This document shows, piece by piece, positions 8,350 through 18,152 of a stretch of 64,000 bases of DNA. The DNA lies in contig NZ_JYLH01000017.1 of NCBI RefSeq assembly GCF_001439685.1, positions 1-64,000 of the forward strand, in the 5' to 3' direction. A program made the position numbers and the translations under genes. The notes below the pieces were generated by a model. It saw only the letters and a program-made list of their open reading frames with translations, had not been told where the DNA came from and searched no databases. Source of the DNA: Pseudomonas libanensis (GTDB taxonomy: Bacteria > Pseudomonadota > Gammaproteobacteria > Pseudomonadales > Pseudomonadaceae). Numbering within the stretch: position 1 is the first letter of the stretch; the number at the start of each line of letters is the position of its first letter.

Positions 8350-8446
8350 TCCGAGGGGCGCTGCAGCAGGTTCAACCTGTCAGGCTCGGATGGGGCGTTG
8401 TCCGGCCTGGTTGCCCTGGCTTGATACTAAACGCACAACGGCGCCC
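8350..8446 (+). ncRNA. S-adenosylhomocysteine (SAH) riboswitch
   Basis: The conserved SAH-aptamer blocks are present in order: TCCGAGGGGCGCTGCAGC, then GTCAGGCTCGGA, then a variable GC-rich stem, then AACGGCGCCC. GGGCGC (8356-8361) pairs with GCGCCC (8441-8446), closing the element 28 nt before the ahcY start codon. Known SAH riboswitches turn on SAH-recycling genes when SAH accumulates. Here the closing stem lies close to the ribosome binding site GGAGG (8464-8468), so control could be translational or transcriptional. Confidence 0.93.
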
Positions 8447-8474
8447 ATTCGCACACTACGAATGGAGGCTCTTC

Positions 8475-9884
<1,410 letters not shown>

Positions 9885-9909
9885 TCGGCCTTGCTGGCGC
9901 CGGCTCTTC

Positions 9910-9998
9910 TGTGGGAGCCGGGCTTGCCCGCGATGCAGACGTCTCGGTGTTCCAGTTACACCGAGCTGATGCTATCGCAGGCAAGCCAGCTCCCACAG
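9910..9998. repeat. REPIN (paired REP palindromes)
   Basis: TGTGGGAGCCGGGCTTGCC at the left and GGCAAGCCAGCTCCCACAG at the right form long inverted arms. Between them lies a hairpin made from CTCGGTGT and ACACCGAG. It occupies the ahcY-metF intergenic space. Confidence 0.85.
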
Positions 9999-10062
9999 AA
10001 AGCCAGGCACCCGCATCGATTGCGTATGCCTTCCAGGCTTTCGAGTTTCCAAGGGTATTACC

Positions 10063-10908
10063 ATGTCCCAAGACCGTCGCTACAGCTTCGAGTTCTTCCC
10101 GACCAAGACCGATGCTGGGCATGAAAAACTGATGGCCACCGCCAAGGTGCTGGCCAGCTACAACCCCGACTTCTTTTCCTGCACCTACGGCGCCGGTGGT
10201 TCGACCCGCGACCGCACGATCAACACCGTGCTGCAGCTGGAAAGCCAAGTCAAAATTCCCGCCGCTCCGCACTTGTCGTGCGTGGGCGACAGTAAGGACG
10301 ACCTGCGCGGCCTGCTGACCCATTACCAGCAAGCCGGCATCCAGCGTATCGTCGCCCTGCGTGGCGACCTGCCCTCCGGCATGGGCATGGCCAGCGGCGA
10401 GCTGCGCTACGCCAACGAGCTGGTGAGCTTCATCCGCGAAGAAAGTGGCGATCACTTCCATATCGAAGTGGCCGCCTACCCGGAAATGCACCCCCAGGCG
10501 CGCAATTTCGAAGACGATTTGCAGAATTTCGTGCGCAAGGCCAATGCCGGCGCCAACAGTGCGATTACCCAGTACTTCTTCAACGCCGACAGCTACTTCT
10601 ACTTCGTCGAGCGTGTACGGGCGATGGGTGTGAACATCCCGATCGTGCCGGGCATCATGCCAATCACCAATTACAGCAAGCTGGCGCGCTTTTCCGACGC
10701 CTGCGGCGCCGAGATCCCACGCTGGGTGCGCAAACAATTGGAAGCCTATGGCGACGATGTCAAAAGCATCCAAGGGTTCGGCGAGCAGGTCATTACCGAG
10801 ATGTGTGAGCAATTGTTGCAAGGTGGCGCGCCAGGGTTGCATTTCTATACCCTGAACCAGGCTGAACCCAGCCTTGCCATTTGGAACAACCTCAAGCTGC
10901 CACGCTAA
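10063..10908 (+). CDS. metF: 5,10-methylenetetrahydrofolate reductase
   Basis: FAD enzyme that reduces methylene-THF to 5-methyl-THF, the methyl donor for methionine synthesis. The 281-residue TIM barrel starts with YSFEFFPTKT. It holds the folate-site CTYGAGGSTRDRT and the FAD-site LRGDLPSG. Length and motifs are normal for bacterial MetF. It follows ahcY on the same strand, separated by a REPIN, and ends at a strong terminator, so it closes the methyl-cycle transcription unit. Confidence 0.97.
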   Translation: MSQDRRYSFEFFPTKTDAGHEKLMATAKVLASYNPDFFSCTYGAGGSTRDRTINTVLQLESQVKIPAAPHLSCVGDSKDDLRGLLTHYQQAGIQRIVALRGDLPSGMGMASGELRYANELVSFIREESGDHFHIEVAAYPEMHPQARNFEDDLQNFVRKANAGANSAITQYFFNADSYFYFVERVRAMGVNIPIVPGIMPITNYSKLARFSDACGAEIPRWVRKQLEAYGDDVKSIQGFGEQVITEMCEQLLQGGAPGLHFYTLNQAEPSLAIWNNLKLPR

Positions 10909-10926
10909 GGCTTGTGCGGTTGTGCC

Positions 10927-10960
10927 AAGGCCCTCGTCCAGACGAGGGCCTTTGTCGTTT
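10927..10960 (+). terminator. Rho-independent terminator after metF
   Basis: AAGGCCCTCGTC and GACGAGGGCCTT pair perfectly over 12 bp with a two-base loop, followed by TGTCGTTTTA. It lies 18 nt after the metF stop codon. Confidence 0.85.
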
Positions 10961-10987
10961 TACGTTACCCACGGAACCCCGTAGTCC

Positions 10988-12070
10988 ATGAATACAGTGT
11001 CCTCGCCTTCCCGTCCGCAACTGGTCTACCTGGTCTTCGGTGCCGAGACCTACCACCAGGAGGCGGTATTCAGCATCGCCAGCGCACTTGCGTTCCTGCA
11101 GGAGACTCCGGACGCGAACGTAGACATTCAGGTATTCAGCGACAACCCCGAGCCTTATCGCCTGCTGCCGGTGCGCGTGCGCCCTCTCGACGAGGCCACT
11201 CGCAAACGCTGGAGCGAGCCCCACGGGTATCACTTTCGCACCAAACACGTGGTGCTGCGCCAAGTGTTGCAAGAGTCCCCGGTGGCGCTGCTGATCGACA
11301 CCGACACCTTCTTCCACCATTCGCCCATGGCCCTGTTCGAACGCGTCCAGCCCGGCACCCTGCTGTGCAATGCCTTCTACACCAAGTACGGCGATAATCA
11401 CGAAAGCATCCTCTACACTGCTCTGCGCCAGCGCCTGCTGGATATGGGCGTGGCCGACGATGACATGATGACCCTCAATTCCGGCGTCATGGGCCTTACC
11501 CAGCAGGATGCGCACATCCTCGATCGCTCCATCGAATTGATGGATGAGTTGTTTCCCCATGCCCAGGGCGCGTACACCCTGGAAGAGTTCTGCCTGTCCA
11601 TCGCCGCCTATCGCACCGTCAACGTGCGCGAGTGCCCGGACCTGATCCATCATTACTGGAGCCGCAAGCAGTTGTTCCGGGCCAAGGTCAAGGCGTGGAT
11701 CGCCAAGCACGCCAGCGCCCCTACCAGTGCCCAAGCCCTGGCCGACACGCGGCAGGTTTCCTCGCACCTGCCGCGCCCGCCACGCTTGCAGCGCTTGATG
11801 TACAAGCTCATTACCCTGTTGCTGCCCAAGCATCAGCAACAGTTTATTCGCGAAATTCTTTACGGCTGCTACGAACACGAAAACGAATTCGACCAGGCCT
11901 GCGGCCCGGTGTGGTGGGATAAGGCCCGACAAAACCAGGAGGAGCGCCAGAAGCGCCCGATCGATGCCCACCAGTTGGAACACTGGTTCGCCAACCCCGT
12001 GGTGCGCCTGATTCTGGGTGAGCGCCGCGCCGCGATCCACGAACACCTGCTGGACGCTCCGGCGAAATAG
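10988..12070 (+). CDS. Putative nucleotide-diphospho-sugar transferase-like protein
   Basis: A 360-residue cytosolic protein with no signal peptide or membrane segment. It opens with a beta-alpha start QLVYLVFGAETYHQEAVFSI. LLIDTDTFF places a DxD-like pair (Asp104, Asp106), the metal and sugar-nucleotide site of GT-A glycosyltransferases. LNSGVMGL further on is typical of GT8-like folds. The C-terminal third is basic and helical. I do not recognise a characterised family member, and the acceptor is unknown. It stands alone between metF and a solute-binding protein, with no other polysaccharide genes around. A weak ribosome binding site precedes the ATG. Confidence 0.6.
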   Translation: MNTVSSPSRPQLVYLVFGAETYHQEAVFSIASALAFLQETPDANVDIQVFSDNPEPYRLLPVRVRPLDEATRKRWSEPHGYHFRTKHVVLRQVLQESPVALLIDTDTFFHHSPMALFERVQPGTLLCNAFYTKYGDNHESILYTALRQRLLDMGVADDDMMTLNSGVMGLTQQDAHILDRSIELMDELFPHAQGAYTLEEFCLSIAAYRTVNVRECPDLIHHYWSRKQLFRAKVKAWIAKHASAPTSAQALADTRQVSSHLPRPPRLQRLMYKLITLLLPKHQQQFIREILYGCYEHENEFDQACGPVWWDKARQNQEERQKRPIDAHQLEHWFANPVVRLILGERRAAIHEHLLDAPAK

Positions 12071-12133
12071 GACCGTCCGCCAATACGCGTGCCAGAGCTT
12101 CTCTTTCGCCCATGAGCGTCGTAACCTGAGGGC

Positions 12134-12937
12134 ATGCCCGTCATTTTCAAGCTGTTGATCGCTGCGCTTTTTGCTTGCCTGAGCCTGGCCGCTAATGGCG
12201 AGAAATTGCGCATTGTTACCGAGCCCTGGGCCCCCTACGTCTACGACGACCACGGTCGCATGGCTGGCCTGGACTATGAAACCACCGTGATCGTGTTCCA
12301 GCGCCTGGGCGTTGAAGTGCAATGGCAGTTCCTGCCCTGGAAGCGCTGCCTGGCGATGCTCGATCAGGGCCACGCCGACGGCGCGCTGGATATTTTCCAC
12401 AGCCACGACCGTGACGCCCTGCTGCTCTACCCCGGCGAGCCATTGTCGGACGTTGAATTCGTACTGTTCTACGCCAACGAACGCCCGCATCCCGCCGAAA
12501 CCCTCGATGACCTGCGCGGCCTGACCATCGGTGTTTCCCCCGGCTACCTTTATGGCGATGCATTCAGCGAATCCAGCGCCTTTGAGCGTGAGCCCGCACC
12601 CAGCCATGAAGCCAATTTCGGCAAGCTTATGCTCGGGCGCATCGATATGTTGGTTACTGACCGACGGGTAGGACAACACGTGATCAAGGCGCTGGGCCTT
12701 GAGGGCAAGGTCAGCCAGGCGTCGGTGGTGGTCAGCCGCCAGCCACAATTTCTCGCGGTGCGGCGCGGCGCGGGCATGGACCTGCTGGTACAACGCTTTG
12801 CCGCCGAGCTCAAGCGCTTCAAGCAAGAGCCTGCCTATGCCGCCTTGAGCGTCAAATATGGTGGAATGCACACACAAACGGCGCCTATCTCAGCGTCAGG
12901 ACGTGCCGTTGAGCAGCAGGAAAGCAGCGCGCAGTGA
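12134..12937 (+). CDS. Periplasmic solute-binding protein (SBP family 3-like)
   Basis: A 267-residue exported protein. The signal peptide is about residues 1-21, ending SLAANG. The mature part begins EKLRIVTEPWAPYVYDDHG, as in family 3 binding proteins for polar amino acids, and continues with AGLDYETTVIVFQRLGVEVQW. No permease or ATPase gene adjoins it, so it may be an orphan receptor or a sensor-type binding protein. The ligand is not predictable. It lies 63 nt after the transferase-like gene and could be co-transcribed with it. Confidence 0.75.
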   Translation: MPVIFKLLIAALFACLSLAANGEKLRIVTEPWAPYVYDDHGRMAGLDYETTVIVFQRLGVEVQWQFLPWKRCLAMLDQGHADGALDIFHSHDRDALLLYPGEPLSDVEFVLFYANERPHPAETLDDLRGLTIGVSPGYLYGDAFSESSAFEREPAPSHEANFGKLMLGRIDMLVTDRRVGQHVIKALGLEGKVSQASVVVSRQPQFLAVRRGAGMDLLVQRFAAELKRFKQEPAYAALSVKYGGMHTQTAPISASGRAVEQQESSAQ

Positions 12938-12943
12938 TTGCTC

Positions 12944-13159
12944 TGTTATACTCCGGCCTTTCCGCCAGGCTTACGCCCGGCCGCTCGGGTCTTGAAAAAG
13001 GCACCCAACCCAGCTACTGCGCAGCTTTGCAGCCCGCGCGAGCCGGTGGCGTGCCCGCCAGACGCAGCAGGACCGGACGGGATTGCGCTCCCCTAAGCGC
13101 CATTCACGCCCGGCAAGATTATCCCTTTGGGCCAAGCCCTAACTAAAACAGGATTACTC
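12944..13159 (+). promoter_or_regulatory. rhlE promoter and long GC-rich leader
   Basis: An extended -10 element TGTTATACT (12944-12952) with no good -35 predicts a start near 12959. That gives a leader of about 200 nt with several short self-complementary GC-rich stretches. AGGA at 13150-13153 is the ribosome binding site. The long structured leader is notable for a gene encoding an RNA helicase. Confidence 0.5.
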
Positions 13160-15052
13160 ATGTCCTTTGCTTCCCTCGGTCTCTCCGAGGCTTTAGTCCG
13201 CGCCATCGAGGCGGCGGGCTATACCGAGCCTACTCCGGTGCAACAGCGGGCCATTCCCGCCGTGTTGCAAGGTCGCGACCTGATGGTCGCGGCTCAGACA
13301 GGTACTGGTAAAACCGGCGGTTTCGCCCTCCCGATCCTGGAGCGGTTGTTTCCCAACGGTCACCCGGACAAATCCCAGCGTCATGGCCCGCGCCAACCGC
13401 GCGTACTGGTCCTGACCCCAACCCGCGAACTCGCAGCCCAGGTGCATGACAGCTTCAAGCTGTATGCCCGCGACTTGAAGTTCGTCAGCGCCTGCATCTT
13501 CGGCGGCGTCGGCATGAACCCACAGGTTCAGGCCATGTCCCGTGGCGTCGATGTGCTGGTGGCCTGCCCCGGCCGTTTGCTCGACCTGTGCGGCCAAGGC
13601 AGCGTCGATTTGTCCCACGTGGAAATCCTCGTGCTGGACGAAGCCGACCGCATGCTCGACATGGGCTTTGTCCATGACGTGAAGAAGGTCCTCGCCCGCC
13701 TGCCGGCCAAACGCCAGAACCTGCTGTTCTCGGCAACGTTCTCCCAGGACATCACCGCCCTGGCCGGCAAGCTGCTGCACAACCCGGAACGCATCGAAGT
13801 CACGCCGCCGAACACCACGGTCGAGCGTATCGAGCAACGCGTATTCCGCCTGGCCGCCAGCCACAAGCGTGCGCTGCTGGCACACCTGATCACCGCCGGC
13901 GCCTGGGAACAGGTACTGGTGTTCACCCGCACCAAGCACGGTGCCAACCGCCTGGCCGAGTACCTGGACAAACACGGCCTCACCGCCGTCGCCATCCACG
14001 GCAACAAGAGCCAGAACGCACGCACCAAGGCCCTGGCAGACTTCAAGGCCGGCTCCGTACGTATCCTGGTCGCCACAGATATCGCCGCCCGCGGCCTGGA
14101 TATCGACCAGTTGCCACACGTGGTCAACTTCGAGCTGCCCAACGTCGATGAAGACTATGTGCACCGTATTGGCCGTACTGGCCGCGCCGGTCGTTCGGGC
14201 GAGGCCATTTCCCTGGTCGCACCCGACGAAGAAAAACTGCTTAAAAGCATCGAGCGCATGACCAAGCAGAAAATCGCCGACGGCGACCTGATGGGCTTCG
14301 ATGCCAGCGCCGTGGAGGCCGAGAAGCCTGAAGCGCGCGAGCGTCCGGACGTGCGCAACCCACGCAACCCACGCGGTCCGAAGGGCGATGGCCCGAACGG
14401 CGGCGGCGGTGGTGGCGGTGGCCGTCGCGACAAAGGCAAGGACAAGGGCAAGGAAAAGTCCGCGACCAGCAGCCGTGGCGAACGCCCGGCCCGTGAGCAG
14501 AAGCCTCGCGAAGGTACTCCGGCCCGCGAACAGCGCCAGCCGAGCCAGCCGCCACGCGCCGCCGCTGACCGTGCCCCGGACGAGTTCCTCGACGACGATG
14601 TGGACAACTTCGGTAACCGCGTCGACTACGTGCCCCAGGCCAAGCCCGCCCAGGGCCGTGGTCGTCGTCCAGGCGCCCCGGCACAAGGCGCCGGTGCGAG
14701 TGCTCCCCGTGGCGGCCAGCCACAGGGCGGTCGCCAAAACGGCCCGCGCAACAGCAGCGGCGGTACCACCGGTACTCCGCCTGCCAAGCGCAGCGGTCCA
14801 CGCAATGGTGCACCGCGTGACGGCCAGGCGCGTCGCGAAGATTCGCGCAGCAACAATCGCCGCCCGGCCCGTGATGACCAGCCACGCCTGTCCGAGCCCG
14901 CGGTGCAAAACCCGCGCGGTGGCCCGGCGCCGAAGATCATCCACAAGGAGTCGAAAGCCGATCGCTTCCCGACACCTGAGCAGTTGGACCAACTGCCAGG
15001 CCGTCCTCGTGGTGAAAAACCAGCGTTGCTGACCCGCAACCGCGAGGCATAA
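13160..15052 (+). CDS. rhlE: DEAD-box ATP-dependent RNA helicase RhlE
   Basis: Unwinds RNA duplexes, acting in ribosome assembly, mRNA decay and cold adaptation. The helicase core spans about residues 1-375: Q motif GYTEPTPVQQ (20-29), Walker A AQTGTGKT (45-52), DEAD (160-163), SAT (191-193), and C-terminal motifs ATDIAARGLD and HRIGRTGRAGR. A tail of about 250 residues follows, rich in Arg, Gly, Pro and Lys with a run of seven or more glycines. It is predicted disordered and RNA binding, as in long pseudomonad RhlE proteins. The start is fixed by AGGA and by the Q-motif distance. A strong terminator follows at once. Confidence 0.96.
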   Translation: MSFASLGLSEALVRAIEAAGYTEPTPVQQRAIPAVLQGRDLMVAAQTGTGKTGGFALPILERLFPNGHPDKSQRHGPRQPRVLVLTPTRELAAQVHDSFKLYARDLKFVSACIFGGVGMNPQVQAMSRGVDVLVACPGRLLDLCGQGSVDLSHVEILVLDEADRMLDMGFVHDVKKVLARLPAKRQNLLFSATFSQDITALAGKLLHNPERIEVTPPNTTVERIEQRVFRLAASHKRALLAHLITAGAWEQVLVFTRTKHGANRLAEYLDKHGLTAVAIHGNKSQNARTKALADFKAGSVRILVATDIAARGLDIDQLPHVVNFELPNVDEDYVHRIGRTGRAGRSGEAISLVAPDEEKLLKSIERMTKQKIADGDLMGFDASAVEAEKPEARERPDVRNPRNPRGPKGDGPNGGGGGGGGRRDKGKDKGKEKSATSSRGERPAREQKPREGTPAREQRQPSQPPRAAADRAPDEFLDDDVDNFGNRVDYVPQAKPAQGRGRRPGAPAQGAGASAPRGGQPQGGRQNGPRNSSGGTTGTPPAKRSGPRNGAPRDGQARREDSRSNNRRPARDDQPRLSEPAVQNPRGGPAPKIIHKESKADRFPTPEQLDQLPGRPRGEKPALLTRNREA

Positions 15053-15086
15053 AAAAAACCCGTATCGCGAGATACGGGTTTTTTTT
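15051..15086 (+). terminator. Rho-independent terminator after rhlE
   Basis: AACCCGTATC-GCGA-GATACGGGTT, flanked by a run of A before and eight T after, overlaps the rhlE stop codon. The A-run makes it usable in both directions. Confidence 0.9.
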
Positions 15087-15090
15087 GCCT

Positions 15091-15187
15091 GTAGGAACGG
15101 GCTTGCTTGCGAAGGTCATCAACGATAAGGCTGGTAGCCTGAAAAACGCGGTATCTCTACGTTTTTCGCAAGCAAGCTCGCTCCTAC
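15091..15187. repeat. REPIN-like inverted repeat
   Basis: GTAGGAACGGGCTTGCTTGCGAA at the left is mirrored by TTCGCAAGCAAGCTCGCTCCTAC at the right. This is a GTAGGA variant of the REPIN arms, filling the gap between the rhlE terminator and the convergent yceI gene. Confidence 0.8.
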
Positions 15188-15197
15188 ATACGAAGCA

Positions 15198-15797
15198 TTA
15201 CTTCGCTTTCACACCTTCAAAGGTGATGTACAGCTGAACCACGTCGGACTGTGGACCTACGTCCATGCCCTTTGGAACGAACTCTTTACGGCTGATCGAG
15301 GTGGTGCCTTCAAAGCCTGCACGGTAGCCGCCCCATGGATCCTTGCCTTCGCCCAGGAACGTAGCCTTGACCACGATAGGCTTGGTTACGCCATGGAAGG
15401 TCAGGTCGCCAGTGACATCAGCAGTCTGCTTGCCATCAGCGTTCTTGCCGGTTGGCTTGACGCTGGTGGAGACGAACTTGGCGTCAGGGAATTTGCCCGA
15501 ATCCAGGAAGTCTGCGCTGTTGACGTGCTTGTCGCGCTCGGCGTGGTTGGAGAACACGCTGGCGGTACGAACATTCATTTCAATCTTGGCGTCTTCTGGC
15601 TTGGCCGCGTCAAAGCTGAACTTCCCGTCCAGGTCCTTGAAGGTACCGGTGATGTAGCTGTAGCCCAGGTGGCTGATCTTGAAATCGACGAAGGCGTGCT
15701 GGCCTTCTTTGTCGATCACGTAGTCAGCGGCCATCGCCGAACCAGCGGACAACAGAGCAGAACCGATTGCCAGAGCAGCGAGTGTTTTTTTCAACAT
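15198..15797 (-). CDS. YceI family periplasmic lipid-binding protein
   Basis: A 199-residue exported beta-barrel protein of the YceI family, whose members bind isoprenoid-type lipids. The signal peptide (residues 1-23) ends SAMA-AD. The mature part shows DYVIDKEGQHAFVDFKISHLG and VTGDLTFHGVTKPI, typical of the fold. AAGGA upstream of 15797 sets the start. The cytochrome b561 gene ends 32 nt upstream on the same strand. The pair occurs together widely and probably works in periplasmic redox or quinone metabolism, which is inference. Confidence 0.9.
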   Translation of the reverse strand: MLKKTLAALAIGSALLSAGSAMAADYVIDKEGQHAFVDFKISHLGYSYITGTFKDLDGKFSFDAAKPEDAKIEMNVRTASVFSNHAERDKHVNSADFLDSGKFPDAKFVSTSVKPTGKNADGKQTADVTGDLTFHGVTKPIVVKATFLGEGKDPWGGYRAGFEGTTSISRKEFVPKGMDVGPQSDVVQLYITFEGVKAK

Positions 15798-15829
15798 GCT
15801 TTCTATTCCTTGTGAGTCGAGGTTGAACA

Positions 15830-16381
15830 TCAGGCTTTGCGCCCCAGCATTCGTGTCAGGGTCGCATCACGATCGATAAAGTGGTGCTTCAAGGCAGCCA
15901 CGCCATGCAACCCGGCGAAGACTACCAACACCCAGGCCAGGTACAGGTGCACCCAACCCGCGGTATCTGCCTGGTCCGGTAGACCGGAAACCAGGGCAGG
16001 AATTTCAAACAGGCCAAACACCGGGATACCGACACCGTCGGCAGTGGAAATCAGGTAACCGGCAATCATCACGGCAAACAGCCCCAGATACAGGAAAGCG
16101 TGCCCAAATGCAGCACCGATCCGTGTCATGCGGCTATAGCTGGTCAGCGGCGGTGGCGGCGGGCTGATCAGGCGCCAGACGATACGTACCAGCATGACGG
16201 CGAATAGCGTGATGCCAATGCTCTTGTGCAAGTCAGGTGCATCTTTGCGCCAGGCGCTGTAGTAGTCGAGGCCGACCATCCACAGGCCCAATGCGAATAA
16301 ACCAAACACCACCAGGGCAACGCCCCAGTGTAGAACCATGCTGACCCAGCCATAGCGGGCGGGCGAATTGCGTAGCTGCAT
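15830..16381 (-). CDS. Cytochrome b561
   Basis: A 183-residue four-helix membrane cytochrome of the bacterial b561 (CybB-like) family. Histidines in VLHWGVAL (helix 1), LHKSIGI (helix 2) and LHGVAALKHHFID (helix 4 and tail) would ligate two haem b groups. It moves electrons between the quinone pool and a periplasmic acceptor. It is the first gene of a two-gene unit with yceI. A 20-bp dyad lies about 55 nt upstream of the start. Confidence 0.92.
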   Translation of the reverse strand: MQLRNSPARYGWVSMVLHWGVALVVFGLFALGLWMVGLDYYSAWRKDAPDLHKSIGITLFAVMLVRIVWRLISPPPPPLTSYSRMTRIGAAFGHAFLYLGLFAVMIAGYLISTADGVGIPVFGLFEIPALVSGLPDQADTAGWVHLYLAWVLVVFAGLHGVAALKHHFIDRDATLTRMLGRKA

Positions 16382-16434
16382 GTACTTAATCCCGTAAGAA
16401 CTGTGCCCAAGACTAGCGTTTTACCTATCGAATT

Positions 16435-16454
16435 AAAGCGGAAAATTTCGCTTT
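16435..16454. promoter_or_regulatory. Dyad upstream of cytochrome b561
   Basis: AAAGCG-GAAAATTT-CGCTTT is a perfect 6-bp inverted repeat around an AT-rich centre. It lies in the AT-rich intergenic region between the divergent b561 and bioA genes, and could be an operator for either. No regulator is named. Confidence 0.35.
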
Positions 16455-16653
16455 GAAATATCGAGAAATACGATGAAGAGGCTAGGTATCATAAATTAAC
16501 AAGGGATTAAGACTATTCCCAAGAAACGTGACAGACCGTCCTGCATTTACCGTCAATTGCCCCACAATGGCTTGTGACAGGCGCCACCATTGCATAGGCT
16601 TGCGCGATTGTTTCGCCTGCGCCAGCCGCAGGACCGCTTCGAGGAGATCACCG

Positions 16654-18060
16654 ATGGGCTTGAATAACCAGTGGATGCAACGCGACCTCGCGGTGCTGTG
16701 GCATCCCTGCACCCAGATGAAAGACCACCAGCAACTGCCGCTGATCCCGATCAAGCGCGGTGAAGGCGTATGGCTGGAAGATTTCGAAGGCAAGCGCTAC
16801 CTCGATGCCGTCAGTTCCTGGTGGGTCAATGTGTTTGGCCACGCCAACCCGCGCATCAACCAGCGCATCAAGGACCAGGTCGATCAACTGGAACACGTAA
16901 TCCTCGCCGGTTTCAGCCACCAGCCGGTGATCGAGTTGTCCGAGCGCCTGGTGCAGATGACGCCTGAGGGCCTGACGCGCTGCTTCTATGCTGATAACGG
17001 CTCATCCTGCATCGAAGTCGCTTTGAAGATGAGCTTTCACTACTGGCTCAACCGCGGCCTGCCAAACAAGAAGCGCTTCGTCACCCTGACCAACAGCTAC
17101 CATGGCGAGACCATCGCCGCGATGTCGGTGGGCGACGTGCCGCTGTTTACCGAAACCTACAAGGCGCTGCTGCTCGACACCATCAAGGTGCCGAGCCCGG
17201 ACTGCTACCTGCGCCCCGACGGCATGAGCTGGGAAGAACATTCGCGCAACCTGTTCCTGGCCATGGAACAGACCCTGGCCGACAATCATGACACCGTCGC
17301 GGCGGTCATCGTCGAGCCACTGATCCAGGGCGCCGGCGGCATGCGCATGTACCACCCGGTGTACCTCAAGCTGTTGCGCGAAGCCTGCGACCGCTACGGC
17401 GTGCACCTGATCCACGACGAAATCGCCGTGGGCTTCGGTCGCACCGGTAGCATGTTCGCCTGTGAACAGGCCGGGATCCGCCCTGACTTCCTGTGCCTGT
17501 CCAAGGCCCTCACTGGCGGTTACCTGCCACTGGCCGCTGTGGTCACCACCGACGATGTCTACGACGCGTTCTACGACGACTACCCGACCCTGCGCGCCTT
17601 CCTGCATTCCCATAGCTACACCGGCAATCCATTGGCATGCGCGGCGGCCTTGGCAACCCTGGACATTTTCGAAGAAGACAACGTCATCGAAAACAACAAG
17701 GCCCTGGCCCAGCGCATGGCCACCGCCACCGCGCACCTGGTCGACCATCCCCATGTCGCGGAAGTCCGCCAGACCGGTATGGTGCTGGCCATTGAGATGG
17801 TGCAGGACAAAACCACCAAGACCGCCTACCCGTGGCAGGAACGCCGTGGCCTGAAGGTTTTCGAGCATGCCCTGGAACGCGGTGCGCTGTTGCGGCCGTT
17901 GGGCAGCGTGGTGTATTTCCTGCCGCCCTATGTAATTACGCCTGAGCAGATCGACTTCCTCGCCGAGGTGGCCAGCGAAGGCATCGATATCGCCACTAAC
18001 AGCAAAGTCAGTGTGGCGGTGCCCGGGGACTTCCATCCAGGCTTTCGCGACCCGGGTTGA
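16654..18060 (+). CDS. bioA: Adenosylmethionine-8-amino-7-oxononanoate aminotransferase
   Basis: PLP enzyme of biotin synthesis; transfers the amino group of S-adenosylmethionine to KAPA, giving DAPA. Visible motifs are WHPCTQMKDH near the N-terminus, the PLP phosphate region DNGSSCIEVALKMS, HDEIAVGFGRTG and the PLP lysine in LCLSKALTGGYLPLAAV. Its 468 residues are slightly longer than enteric BioA. GAGGAG at 16641-16646 selects the start at 16654. It is separate from any other bio genes in this window and followed by rsmE after 92 nt. Confidence 0.96.
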   Translation: MGLNNQWMQRDLAVLWHPCTQMKDHQQLPLIPIKRGEGVWLEDFEGKRYLDAVSSWWVNVFGHANPRINQRIKDQVDQLEHVILAGFSHQPVIELSERLVQMTPEGLTRCFYADNGSSCIEVALKMSFHYWLNRGLPNKKRFVTLTNSYHGETIAAMSVGDVPLFTETYKALLLDTIKVPSPDCYLRPDGMSWEEHSRNLFLAMEQTLADNHDTVAAVIVEPLIQGAGGMRMYHPVYLKLLREACDRYGVHLIHDEIAVGFGRTGSMFACEQAGIRPDFLCLSKALTGGYLPLAAVVTTDDVYDAFYDDYPTLRAFLHSHSYTGNPLACAAALATLDIFEEDNVIENNKALAQRMATATAHLVDHPHVAEVRQTGMVLAIEMVQDKTTKTAYPWQERRGLKVFEHALERGALLRPLGSVVYFLPPYVITPEQIDFLAEVASEGIDIATNSKVSVAVPGDFHPGFRDPG

Positions 18061-18077
18061 TTCGTACCTACATAAAT

Positions 18078-18135
18078 GATCGTTCCCACGCTCCGCGTGG
18101 GAATGCAGCCCAGGACGCTGCGCGTCCGCTCTGCA
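18078..18135. repeat. Palindromic repeat, GATCGTTCCCACGC family
   Basis: GATCGTTCCCACGCT..AGCGTGGGAA-type sequence (CCCACGCTCCGCGTGGG hairpin), followed by a GGACGCTGCGCGTCC hairpin. The same repeat occurs in long inverted form at 33586-33721. It lies between bioA and rsmE. Confidence 0.8.
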
Positions 18136-18152
18136 CACTTCAGAGAACAGAA

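Noticed and set aside
13193..14992. 599-codon open frame antisense to rhlE
   Set aside because: Product is low-complexity and has no motif; the plus strand carries every helicase motif.
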